In this document: piece after piece, positions 1-6,685 of the stretch
Position numbering within the stretch: the stretch's first letter is position 1
Layout of the letters: every line of letters starts with the position of its first letter
Source: CAXMST01 sp038206985
GTDB lineage: Bacteria; Actinomycetota; Thermoleophilia; Solirubrobacterales; 70-9
Direction: 5' to 3'
Assembly (NCBI GenBank): GCA_038206985.1
Contig: JBBRAH010000055.1
Span: forward strand, 1 to 16,008
DNA length: 16,008 nucleotides
The notes under the pieces: generated by a model
Databases searched by the model: none
Seen by the model: the letters and a program-made list of their open reading frames with translations, nothing else
Told to the model about the DNA's origin: nothing
Translations under genes and position numbers: made by a program

Positions 1-300
1 GGGGATCGGCCAGGCCCCGGGTTCGAAGGCGATGGTCCCACCCACCACCGGACCGGAGCCGGGAGCGGACGCCCCGTCTCGATCACGGGCCACGCGAACC
101 CGGGCACCGTGGCGGCGGGAGCCGTGGCAGATCGCCCAGAACGAGGCCCGGTTGGAGAGTGCGCGATGGCGCCGCGACCAGCGGGGCCCGATCGCCGTCC
201 ACACCGGATCGTCGAGGAACGCCTCAGCCAGGACCGAGATCAGCCCCCGGTACTCGGCCGCGTCGCGCGGAGCCGAGATCGAGCCCGGCGGAGCGCTCAC
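1..300 (-). CDS. GNAT-family N-acetyltransferase, N-terminal part (C-terminus off the window)
   Basis: An open frame of 100 codons runs without a stop from a GTG at 300-298 to base 1 and continues past the left edge. The protein begins MSAPPGSISA. Residues 25-34 read AEAFLDDPVW, the kind of first helix seen in many GNAT acetyltransferases. Residues 83-100 (VVGGTIAFEPGAWPIP region) look like the beta3 strand and following loop of such proteins, which transfer an acetyl group from acetyl-CoA to an amine. The acetyl-CoA binding R/Q-x-x-G-x-G/A motif would lie outside the window, so the call rests on the N-terminal half only. The GTG overlaps the stop of the upstream trhA-like gene as GTGA, and I see no Shine-Dalgarno, which points to translational coupling in one operon. 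The substrate cannot be predicted. Confidence 0.62.
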   Translation of the reverse strand, partial: MSAPPGSISAPRDAAEYRGLISVLAEAFLDDPVWTAIGPRWSRRHRALSNRASFWAICHGSRRHGARVRVARDRDGASAPGSGPVVGGTIAFEPGAWPIP

Positions 301-1205
301 CCAGATGCGCCGGCGTACAGAGCCACGGCGGTGAAGTGCGAGGCTGCTGCGGCAACCACGAGCACGTGGAAGATCTCGTGGTAACCGAAGACCGCCGGTC
401 TTGGGTCGGGGCGCTGACGCGCGTAGATCACGGCGCCGGCGATATACAGGATCCCGCCCAGCGCGATCAATGCCCCGGCCCCGGGGCCGGCCTCGGCGAT
501 GATCGCCGGCAGGGCCACGGCTCCGAGCGATCCGACCGTCACGTAGACGACGGCCGAGACCCATTTGGGTGCGTCGAGCCAGATCGTCTCGACGATCACG
601 CCTGCCAGCGCGCCGAGCCAGACCGCGACGAGGACGCCGGTTGCGAGCGGTCCGTCGAGGAGGATCACGAGGAAGGGGGTGACGGTGCCGGCAATCAGAA
701 GGAAGATCATCGAGTGGTCGAGCCGGCGCATCCACAGGCGGGTGCCGGGCCGTTTCCAGTTGACGCGGTGGTACAGAGCGCTGGTGCCGAGCACCGCGGA
801 GAGTGAGACGGCGTAGATCGCGAGCGCGGCGCGCTCGGTGCCGTTCTCGGCCGCGAAGGCGACGAGCAAGGCGCCGGCGAGCAACGAGACCGGGAAGGCG
901 TACTCGTGGATTACGCCGCGCAGCTTCGGCTTGACCCGGGCCTGCATCTCCCCCGCCGCCGCCTTGGCGGCGTCTACCCGCTCGCCGGTCGCGAGGCGGG
1001 CCGCGTCGACCCGTTCGCCGGTCGCAACCCGCGCGGCGCCGACCCGTTCGCCCGCGGCCTGACGCGCCGTCACGGCGCGCTCGCGGGCGAGATCCGCTCG
1101 TTCGCGTGCGAGCTCGGCGCGGTCCCGGGCAGCGCCCCTGGCGGCGTCTACCCGCTCGCGCCCGTTCTCGGCTGCTTTCCGCATTCCGTCAGTCATCGGT
1201 ACCAA
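297..1205 (-). CDS. trhA: TrhA/hemolysin III (PAQR-like) membrane protein with N-terminal amphipathic repeat region
   Basis: 302 aa if started at TTG 1205; ATG 1196 gives 299 aa. AGGA lies 9 nt before the TTG but 18 nt before the ATG, so the start is uncertain. Residues about 98-300 form the hemolysin III/PAQR-like domain with about seven hydrophobic segments. It carries the family signatures: HEYAFP (100-105), SALYH (142-146), RLDHS (161-165) and FGYHEIFH (273-280), whose Ser/His/Asp residues form the presumed metal site. Members are inner-membrane proteins; E. coli TrhA (YqfA) affects membrane homeostasis and the haemolysin activity is doubtful. Residues 16-95 are extra to the family: a run of 7- and 11-residue units rich in Ala, Arg and Glu, predicted as a long amphipathic helix before the first membrane segment. 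It is upstream of, and overlaps, the acetyltransferase gene by 4 bp. Confidence 0.9.
   Translation of the reverse strand: MVPMTDGMRKAAENGRERVDAARGAARDRAELARERADLARERAVTARQAAGERVGAARVATGERVDAARLATGERVDAAKAAAGEMQARVKPKLRGVIHEYAFPVSLLAGALLVAFAAENGTERAALAIYAVSLSAVLGTSALYHRVNWKRPGTRLWMRRLDHSMIFLLIAGTVTPFLVILLDGPLATGVLVAVWLGALAGVIVETIWLDAPKWVSAVVYVTVGSLGAVALPAIIAEAGPGAGALIALGGILYIAGAVIYARQRPDPRPAVFGYHEIFHVLVVAAAASHFTAVALYAGASG
954..1052 (-). repeat. Three tandem 33-bp coding repeats (hendecads) in the trhA-like gene
   Basis: Residues 52-84 of the trhA-like protein are three consecutive 11-residue units: GERVGAARVAT, GERVDAARLAT, GERVDAAKAAA. At DNA level these are 33-bp near-copies. A related unit (RERVDAARGAA) lies at residues 16-26 (1128-1160), with two 7-residue units (RDRAELA, RERADLA) and one more 11-residue unit between. 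The degenerate unit GEMQARVKPKL follows. Both unit lengths are whole numbers of near-helical turns, so one hydrophobic face is kept along the helix. Confidence 0.85.
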
Positions 1206-1290
1206 TTATGGCGATCCTGACATCGGTTGGTGTAACTCGCCATTCTGGCGCCGATCGGGTAGGTTCGAGTCCGACCAGAGTCCTCCATCG

Positions 1291-1299
1291 GGAAAGAGG
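1291..1299 (+). promoter_or_regulatory. Ribosome binding site fixing the start of the secreted protein gene
   Basis: GGAAAGAGG lies 7 nt before the ATG at 1307. The reading frame stays open upstream to 1106, but those codons are antisense to the trhA-like gene. This site, and the signal peptide that begins right at the ATG, place the true start at 1307. Confidence 0.75.
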
Positions 1300-1306
1300 C
1301 AATCGC

Positions 1307-2242
1307 ATGCTGCCGACACCGCCTGCCAGATCGTTGCTCACCGTCCTCTGCTGCGCTCTCGTCGCGCTGATTGCGCCGGCCGCCGCCTCGGCCGCGACCC
1401 TCTTCGACCAGACCGATCTGACGCCGTCGAACGGCCGGTTCACCAGCCAGGACTTCGATTTTCAGTTCAACGATTTCGACACCGAGATCGCCGACGACTT
1501 TGTCGTTCCGGCAGGCCAGAGCTGGCAGCTGAACGCCGTCGCGGCGGAGGGCACCAACACCTTCGACGAGGGGCCCGAGACACCACCCTCGCTGGCCCGG
1601 GTCACGATCTACGCCAACAGCGGCTCTGGCGCTCCCGCAGCGGAGCTCTTCAGTCAGGACGTCGTCGCGACACCCGACAACTACGCGTTCGGTTTCACGG
1701 GGGCGCCCGCACTTGGCTTCGGCGCGTACTGGGTATCGGTCCGCGCGGTTGGCGGTGGCCCGACCGACCAGTGGTACTGGCGGACCGCGGCCGAAACCCG
1801 CGGCCGCGAGGTGATGTTCCGCAACCCCGGCGACGGTTTCAACGTCGACTGCACGATCTTCAAGCTGCTGCGCAGTTGCATTACGGCGAATCCGACTCTC
1901 GGCGACGCGCGCTTCTCGCTCTCGGGGGCGAGCGCCAATGCCACAGTGGTGAAGCCGAAGGCCGGTAAGCCGCAGCTGAACAAGAAGAAGGGCACGGCGA
2001 AACTCCCCGTGACCGTCGCCGGGCCCGGCGAGCTGACGCTCAGCGAGAGCGGTGGGATCAAGGCGCAGAGCGCGGCCTTCGAGATCTCGGGCAAGACGAA
2101 GCTGAACATCGTGCCGACGGGCAAGACCGCGCGCAAGCTGAAGAAGAAGGGCAAGCTGGAGCTCGAGGCCGAGCTGACCTTCACGCCGGAGGCGGGACCC
2201 GCGAGCAAGGTCTCGAAGAGCGTCAAGCTGAAGCGCAAGTAG
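1307..2242 (+). CDS. Secreted protein with beta-rich domain and lysine-rich C-terminal domain, function unknown
   Basis: 311 aa. Residues 1-29 are a clear Sec signal peptide (basic n-region, hydrophobic LLTVLCCALVALIAP core, cleavage after ASA). Residues about 31-205 are rich in aromatic and acidic residues and look like an extracellular beta-sandwich; ADDFVVPAG (62-70) and YWVSVRA (141-147) are typical strand patterns. C182 and C191 could form a disulfide. Residues about 213-311 form a separate Lys-rich domain (NKKKGTAKLPVTV; KLKKKGKLELEAEL; ends KSVKLKRK). I associate this domain with the C-termini of many exported proteins of Solirubrobacterales, where its role is not known to me. I cannot assign an activity. 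The start is set by a GGAAAGAGG site and the signal peptide. It is divergent from the trhA-like gene, with about 100 bp between them. A GC-rich hairpin (GCC-A-CCC / GGG-C-GGC, about 2250-2272) just after the stop could end transcription. Confidence 0.8.
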   Translation: MLPTPPARSLLTVLCCALVALIAPAAASAATLFDQTDLTPSNGRFTSQDFDFQFNDFDTEIADDFVVPAGQSWQLNAVAAEGTNTFDEGPETPPSLARVTIYANSGSGAPAAELFSQDVVATPDNYAFGFTGAPALGFGAYWVSVRAVGGGPTDQWYWRTAAETRGREVMFRNPGDGFNVDCTIFKLLRSCITANPTLGDARFSLSGASANATVVKPKAGKPQLNKKKGTAKLPVTVAGPGELTLSESGGIKAQSAAFEISGKTKLNIVPTGKTARKLKKKGKLELEAELTFTPEAGPASKVSKSVKLKRK

Positions 2243-2328
2243 CGCTCAGCCACCCCCAACGCTGGGCGGCGAAATCCGGACGGATAGCGACCGTCACGTG
2301 CCGCTCAGCATTCGAGAGTGGGCCTGAC

Positions 2329-2344
2329 ACCCCACATATGGGGG
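2329..2344. promoter_or_regulatory. Candidate NrdR box upstream of nrdR-nrdJ
   Basis: The 16-mer ACCCCACATATGGGGG has perfect 5-bp arms (CCCCA at 2330-2334, TGGGG at 2339-2343) around CATA. It keeps the C-n-A-n-ATAT-n-G core of the published NrdR-box pattern (acaCwAtATaTwGtgt). It sits 43 bp before the nrdR start codon. NrdR boxes normally come in pairs about three helical turns apart. Here the best second candidate (CTAGTAGCTTG, 2368-2378) is degenerate and about 36 bp away. Autoregulation of the operon by its own first product is therefore likely, but the box assignment is tentative. Confidence 0.45.
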
Positions 2345-2386
2345 CCGGGAGGTTCCGTCCGCTACCACTAGTAGCTTGGATCGCCT

Positions 2387-2992
2387 GTGATTTGTCCTCT
2401 TTGTGACAAGCGTTCGAGGGTCGTCGAGAGCCGGCCGGCCGACGACGGCGCCGCCGTGCGCCGCCGCCGCGAGTGCTCCTCCTGCGGCCATCGCTTCACC
2501 ACTTTCGAGCGCTGCGCGCCGAGCCTGGCGATCGTCCGCAAGCGCGACGGTGGCCGCGAGGAGTTCGACGCCGCCAAGCTGCGGGCCGGACTCGAGCGGG
2601 CCGCGCACAAACTGCCCGCCGCCGAGGCCGCGGTAGAGCGCATCGCCGAGGTGGTCGAACTCGAGGCCGCAGCGGGCGGAGAACTGTCGACCCGCCGGAT
2701 CGGCGAACTCTGCCTCGCCGGCCTCAGCTCCGCCGACGAGGTCGCCTATCTGCGCTTCGCTTCGGTCCACAAGCAGCTCGGCGACACCGAGGCGATCCGG
2801 GCGGAGCTGTCCGAGATGGACGTGGCCTCCGCCGAACGGCTGCTCGGTGAGCACGGGCTCGGCGGCCTCCGCGAGACCTGGCCCGCCGAACCCGCAAATC
2901 GCGAGAACTTCAAGAACGACACCGACCGAGAAGACCCCAACCATGCGCAAGACTCCGAACAGAAAGCACCAGGGAGAGAGATACATGCCTGA
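2387..2992 (+). CDS. nrdR: Transcriptional repressor NrdR
   Basis: 201 aa, GTG start, with GGA 6 nt upstream as a weak Shine-Dalgarno. The N-terminal zinc ribbon has its four cysteines at C3, C6, C30 and C33, with the basic RRRREC stretch and HRFTTFE following as in all NrdR proteins. Residues about 45-135 are the ATP-cone (IVRKRDGGREEFDAAKL), which binds ATP/dATP and sets DNA binding. NrdR is a cytoplasmic repressor of ribonucleotide reductase genes. Usual length is about 150-160 aa; the extra ~45 residues at the C-terminus (from about 157: rich in Glu, Asn, Arg) are low-complexity and lie over the region just before nrdJ. The last 8 bp overlap the nrdJ start, so the two genes are one transcriptional and translational unit. 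Confidence 0.95.
   Translation: MICPLCDKRSRVVESRPADDGAAVRRRRECSSCGHRFTTFERCAPSLAIVRKRDGGREEFDAAKLRAGLERAAHKLPAAEAAVERIAEVVELEAAAGGELSTRRIGELCLAGLSSADEVAYLRFASVHKQLGDTEAIRAELSEMDVASAERLLGEHGLGGLRETWPAEPANRENFKNDTDREDPNHAQDSEQKAPGREIHA
2971..2980 (+). promoter_or_regulatory. Ribosome binding site for nrdJ, inside the nrdR 3' end
   Basis: AGGGAGAGAG lies 4 nt before the ATG at 2985. It decides the nrdJ start: the frame is open to 2847, but those 46 extra codons are out-of-frame nrdR sequence and have no comparable site. Confidence 0.75.
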
Positions 2993-5888
2993 GACCGACG
3001 CGAACGCGCCCGCCACCACAACCGAGACCCTTCCCCCGCGCGAGGAAGCGATGGAAACCGCCCGCGAGATCGCCGGCCGCGCCGCCGCGAACAAGGGCCT
3101 GAGTTTCGAGCGTCGCCAGAGCGTCGAGGGGACGCATCCCTTCGACGCGGTCGAGTGGGAACAGCGGGACGCGGTGATCGGCAACCCCGAGAAGCCGGCC
3201 TTCGAGCAGTACGGGGTCGAGTTCCCCAAGAGCTGGTCGCAGAACGCCGCCAACATCGTCGCCCAGAAGTACTTCCGCGGCCCGCTCGGCAAGCCGGAGC
3301 GTGAGAGCTCGGTCAAGCAGATGATCGGCCGCGTCGCCGGCACGATCGCCGAGTGGGGGCGCAAGGGCGACTACTTCGCCACCCCGGCCGACGCCGACGC
3401 CTTCGAGGCGGAGCTGACCCACATCCTCCTGCACCAGCAGGCGGCGTTCAACTCGCCGGTCTGGTTCAACGTCGGCTTCGAGGAGAGCCCGCAGTGCTCG
3501 GCCTGCTTCATCCTCAGCGTCGAGGACACGATGGAGTCGATCCTCGGCTGGAACACCAAGGAGGGCAACATCTTCCGCGGCGGTTCCGGCTCCGGCATCA
3601 ACCTCTCCAACATCCGCGGCTCGGTCGAGGAGCTCAGCAAGGGCGGCCTGGCCTCGGGTCCGGTCAGCTTCATGCGCGGCGCCGACGCCTGGGCGGGCAC
3701 GATCAAGTCGGGTGGCAAGACGCGGCGCGCGGCCAAGATGGTCGTGCTCGACGTAGACCATCCGGATATCGAGGACTTCATCTGGTGCAAGGCCAAGGAG
3801 GAGGACAAGGCCGCGGCCCTGCGCGACGCCGGCTTCGACATGTCGATCGACGGCGAGGGCTTCACCTCGATCCAGTATCAGAACGCGAACAACTCGGTGC
3901 GCGTCTCCGACGAGTTCATGCAGGCGCTCGAGGCGCAGACCGACTGGGATCTCAAGGCTCGCGTCGACGGCTCGGCGACCAAGACGCTGCCGGCCTCCAA
4001 CCTGATGAACCAGATCGCGGAGGCCGCCTGGCGCTGCGCCGATCCGGGCATCCAGTACGACACGACGATCAACGACTGGCACACCTGCCCGGAGTCGGGA
4101 CGGATCAACGCCTCCAACCCGTGCTCGGAGTACATGCACGTCGATGACTCGGCCTGCAACCTGGCCTCGATCAACCTGATGAAGTTCCGTCGTCAGGACG
4201 GCAGCTTTGACACGGCGGCCTTCGAGCACGTCGTGGACACGGTGTTCCTCGCGCAGGAGATCGTCGTCGGTCCCTCGAGCTACCCGACCGAGGGGATCGG
4301 CAAGAACGCCCGCGCCTTCCGTCAGCTCGGCCTCGGCTACGCCAACCTCGGCGCCTTCCTGATGTCGAACGGGATGCCCTACGACTCCGATGAGGGTCGT
4401 CACATCGCCGCCGCGATCACGGCGCTGATGACCGGGCGCGGGTACCGCAAGTCGGCGGAGATCGCCGCCGCGGTCGGCCCCTACGACGAGTACGCGAAGA
4501 ACCGCGAGCCACACAACAACGTGATGCGCATGCACCGCGACGCCTCCTACGCAGTCAGCGAGGAGATCGCCGACGCGGAGTTGCTCGAGGCGGCCCGGCG
4601 CAGCTGGGACGAGGCGGTCGAGCTCGGTGAGCAGCACGGCTACCGCAACGCCCAGGCCACGGTCCTCGCCCCGACCGGAACGATCTCGTTCCTGATGGAC
4701 TGCGACACCACCGGGATCGAGCCTGACTTCTCGCTGATCAAGTACAAGGAGCTGGTCGGCGGCGGCAGCATGACGATCGTCAACCGCTCGGTGCCGATGG
4801 CGCTGGGCACTCTCGGCTACTCGCAGGAGCAGATCGACCAGATCGTCGCCTTCATCGACGAGCAGGGCACGATCATCGGCGCGCCGGCGCTGGCCGACGA
4901 GCACCTGCCGGTCTTCGACGTCGCCGTCGGCGAGCGGGCGATCAGCCACATGGGCCACATCCAGATGATGTCGGCCACGCAGCCGTTCCTCAGCGGTGCG
5001 ATCAGCAAGACGGTCAACCTGCCGGAGACGGCGACGGTCGCCGACATCGCCGAGGCCTACATCGAGGGCTGGAAGGGTGGCCTGAAGGCGCTCGCGATCT
5101 ACCGCGACGGCTCCAAGACCGCGCAGGCGCTGCGCACCGACGCCCAGAAGGAGAAGGCCGCCGACGACGAGGCGCCCGTCGAGGCGCCCGCCCCGGTCCG
5201 GCGGCGGATGCCGGCAGAGCGCGAGTCGCTCACCCACAAGTTCTCGATCGCCGGGCAGGAGGGCTACATCACGGCCGGCAAGTACGAGGACGGCACGGTC
5301 GGGGAGATCTTCCTCACCGATATCGGCAAGGAGGGCTCGACGCTGCGCGGCATGATGAACGCGTTCGCCACTGCGGTCTCGCTCGGTCTCCAGTACGGGG
5401 TGCCGCTCGAGGTCCTGGTCGACAAGTTCAGCTACATGCGCTTCGACCCGGAGGGGATCACCCGCAACCAGGAGATCCCGTTCGCCAAGTCGATGCCCGA
5501 CTACATCATGCGCTGGCTCGCCTCGAGGTTCATCGAGGACGTCGACTTCCACGAGGATCTCGGGATCCTCACCCAGGAGGTTCGCGCCCGCAAGGAGGCC
5601 CAGCAGGCGCTGTTCAGCTCCGACACCGCAGGCCCCGCCAACGGCGAGAGCAAGGGCGGCAACCGCAACGGCAACGGCAACGGTGGCTCCGAGGTCAAGA
5701 CTCAGCCCGGCAAGACGGTCGCCGCAGCCGAGGCGATGACCGACACGCCCCCGGTAGTCCCGGCCAAGATGGCGCATGGAAGGTCGCTCGAATTGGGCCC
5801 GGCCTGCGAGCAGTGCGGCGGCATGATGCAGCGGACGGGTAGCTGTTACACCTGCACCGGCTGCGGCAACAACACCGGCTGCGGTTGA
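2985..5888 (+). CDS. nrdJ: Vitamin B12-dependent (class II) ribonucleoside-diphosphate reductase NrdJ
   Basis: 967 aa; reduces ribonucleotides to deoxyribonucleotides using adenosylcobalamin as radical source, in the cytoplasm. Visible landmarks: FNSPVWFNVG and the first active-site thiol in PQCSACF (C171, C174); GGSGSGINLS; the radical cysteine C380 in NPCSEY; the partner thiol C391 in ACNLASINL; and APTGTISFLMDCDTTG. A TSCPD-type domain starts near residue 740 (MPAERESLTHKFSIAG). After a Gly/Asn-rich linker (about 885-905) comes the C-terminal cysteine tail (C941, C944, C954, C957, C960, C966), which passes electrons from thioredoxin-like donors. No N-terminal ATP-cone is seen, so allosteric activity control by a cone is not expected in this protein. 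It follows nrdR with an 8-bp overlap. No cobalamin riboswitch is evident in the 144 bp before nrdR. Confidence 0.97.
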   Translation: MPETDANAPATTTETLPPREEAMETAREIAGRAAANKGLSFERRQSVEGTHPFDAVEWEQRDAVIGNPEKPAFEQYGVEFPKSWSQNAANIVAQKYFRGPLGKPERESSVKQMIGRVAGTIAEWGRKGDYFATPADADAFEAELTHILLHQQAAFNSPVWFNVGFEESPQCSACFILSVEDTMESILGWNTKEGNIFRGGSGSGINLSNIRGSVEELSKGGLASGPVSFMRGADAWAGTIKSGGKTRRAAKMVVLDVDHPDIEDFIWCKAKEEDKAAALRDAGFDMSIDGEGFTSIQYQNANNSVRVSDEFMQALEAQTDWDLKARVDGSATKTLPASNLMNQIAEAAWRCADPGIQYDTTINDWHTCPESGRINASNPCSEYMHVDDSACNLASINLMKFRRQDGSFDTAAFEHVVDTVFLAQEIVVGPSSYPTEGIGKNARAFRQLGLGYANLGAFLMSNGMPYDSDEGRHIAAAITALMTGRGYRKSAEIAAAVGPYDEYAKNREPHNNVMRMHRDASYAVSEEIADAELLEAARRSWDEAVELGEQHGYRNAQATVLAPTGTISFLMDCDTTGIEPDFSLIKYKELVGGGSMTIVNRSVPMALGTLGYSQEQIDQIVAFIDEQGTIIGAPALADEHLPVFDVAVGERAISHMGHIQMMSATQPFLSGAISKTVNLPETATVADIAEAYIEGWKGGLKALAIYRDGSKTAQALRTDAQKEKAADDEAPVEAPAPVRRRMPAERESLTHKFSIAGQEGYITAGKYEDGTVGEIFLTDIGKEGSTLRGMMNAFATAVSLGLQYGVPLEVLVDKFSYMRFDPEGITRNQEIPFAKSMPDYIMRWLASRFIEDVDFHEDLGILTQEVRARKEAQQALFSSDTAGPANGESKGGNRNGNGNGGSEVKTQPGKTVAAAEAMTDTPPVVPAKMAHGRSLELGPACEQCGGMMQRTGSCYTCTGCGNNTGCG

Positions 5889-5947
5889 GGTGTAGAACGT
5901 CACTTGGATGTCCCTGAGTTCGTCGCGGGATGTCAAAGCCGGAGCCT

Positions 5948-5972
5948 GATCGGGGGCTTCGCCTGGCCGATC
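5948..5972 (+). terminator. Possible weak terminator hairpin after nrdJ
   Basis: GATCGG (5948-5953) and CCGATC (5967-5972) can pair around a GC-rich loop 59 bp after the nrdJ stop. An overlapping alternative hairpin uses GGCCG/CGGCC (5965-5984). Neither is followed directly by a T run; the nearest is TTTTTT at 6009-6014. If termination occurs here it is probably factor-dependent. The rest of 5889-6104 shows no other clear feature. Confidence 0.25.
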
Positions 5973-6104
5973 TCGCATCCGGCCGGCGATCACCCTCCCC
6001 TCACTGCCTTTTTTCGCCCGGCTTTGCGCAACAGCTCCCATGCAAAGGGGCACTAATGGGGACGCTGCCTCAACACCAGGCCCCTCAACAGAGATACTCC
6101 CAAC

Positions 6105-6503
6105 GTGTCCGATCCCGACGAGCTGGTCCGAAAGATATGCGACGCCGTGAACGCCCGAGACCCCGACCGGCTCGCCGAACTGACTCACCCCGATTTCCGG
6201 TTCGAGTCCGTCATCGCGGGGTCCGAAGGCCGCGATTACCGTGGGCGGGAGGGCTTGCAGCAGTTCTTCGACGACATCGCCGAGACCTTCAAAGCTTTCG
6301 CGATCACCGTCGAGGGGTGCGAGATGCGTAACTCGGAGACCCTGCTGGTGTCCCTGACGATGAGGGCGAAGGGACGATCCAGCGGGGTACCGATCGTGCA
6401 ACCCGTCTGGCAGGTCTGGACCTACGAGGACGGGTCCCCGTGGCGCAATCAGGCGTTCTTGCGTCGGGACGAAGCCATACGCGCCCTCGATTCCGAGAAG
6501 TAG
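6105..6503 (+). CDS. SnoaL-like / NTF2-fold small protein
   Basis: 132 aa, GTG start; only a poor purine stretch (AGAGA) lies upstream. The pattern fits the cone-shaped NTF2/SnoaL fold: N-terminal helix DELVRKICDAVNARDPDRLAELTHPDFRFES (in pieces: VNARDPDRLAEL, then HPDFRFES), a YRGREGLQQFFDDIAETF helix pair at about 45-63, and strands ending in QPVWQVWTYEDG (about 98-109) and a closing helix RRDEAIRALDSE. Family members include polyketide cyclases, isomerases and many proteins with no known activity; no substrate can be inferred. It stands alone, about 216 bp after nrdJ and about 180 bp before the ceramidase-like gene. Coding bias and fold pattern make it real. Confidence 0.85.
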   Translation: MSDPDELVRKICDAVNARDPDRLAELTHPDFRFESVIAGSEGRDYRGREGLQQFFDDIAETFKAFAITVEGCEMRNSETLLVSLTMRAKGRSSGVPIVQPVWQVWTYEDGSPWRNQAFLRRDEAIRALDSEK

Positions 6504-6685
6504 CGCTCTGGGCGAGAAGCGGCTGACAGCTTTCTCGTCCTGAGGTAGCGCTCGTATTTTCAGTGATCGCCGGGGGTAGATCCCGGATCGCCAATCCGAA
6601 GGAAGACGTAGGACGGCTTCGGTGCCGATCGGGTCTGGTTCGGAACCGGCGCCGTCGCGGATCCTCCGTAGTAGCTTCCGGCGGC

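Noticed and set aside
1222..1287. tRNA-like stretch with GGTTCGAGTCC (T-loop pattern) and a trailing TCCA
   Set aside because: The T stem has a mismatch, the anticodon stem does not pair, and no 5' strand complements the putative acceptor strand (GGACTCT/GACTCTG absent). It is at most a chance match or a very old relic.
1106..1306. Upstream extension of the secreted protein frame
   Set aside because: These codons are antisense to the trhA-like gene, and both the ribosome site and the signal peptide point to ATG 1307.
6001..6021. TTTTTT run as an intrinsic terminator for nrdJ
   Set aside because: No strong stem immediately precedes it; the nearest hairpins are 25 bp or more upstream.
2910..6401. 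A 1163-codon open frame on the minus strand opposite nrdR/nrdJ
   Set aside because: It is antisense to a certain gene, has a low-complexity Arg/Gly/Val/Asp composition typical of GC-rich shadow frames, and matches no family. Its length follows from the strong codon bias of nrdJ.
6563..6685. N-terminal extension of the ceramidase-like protein from GTG 6563
   Set aside because: The added 41 residues are Arg-rich and unlike a signal peptide, while the export signal begins at ATG 6686.
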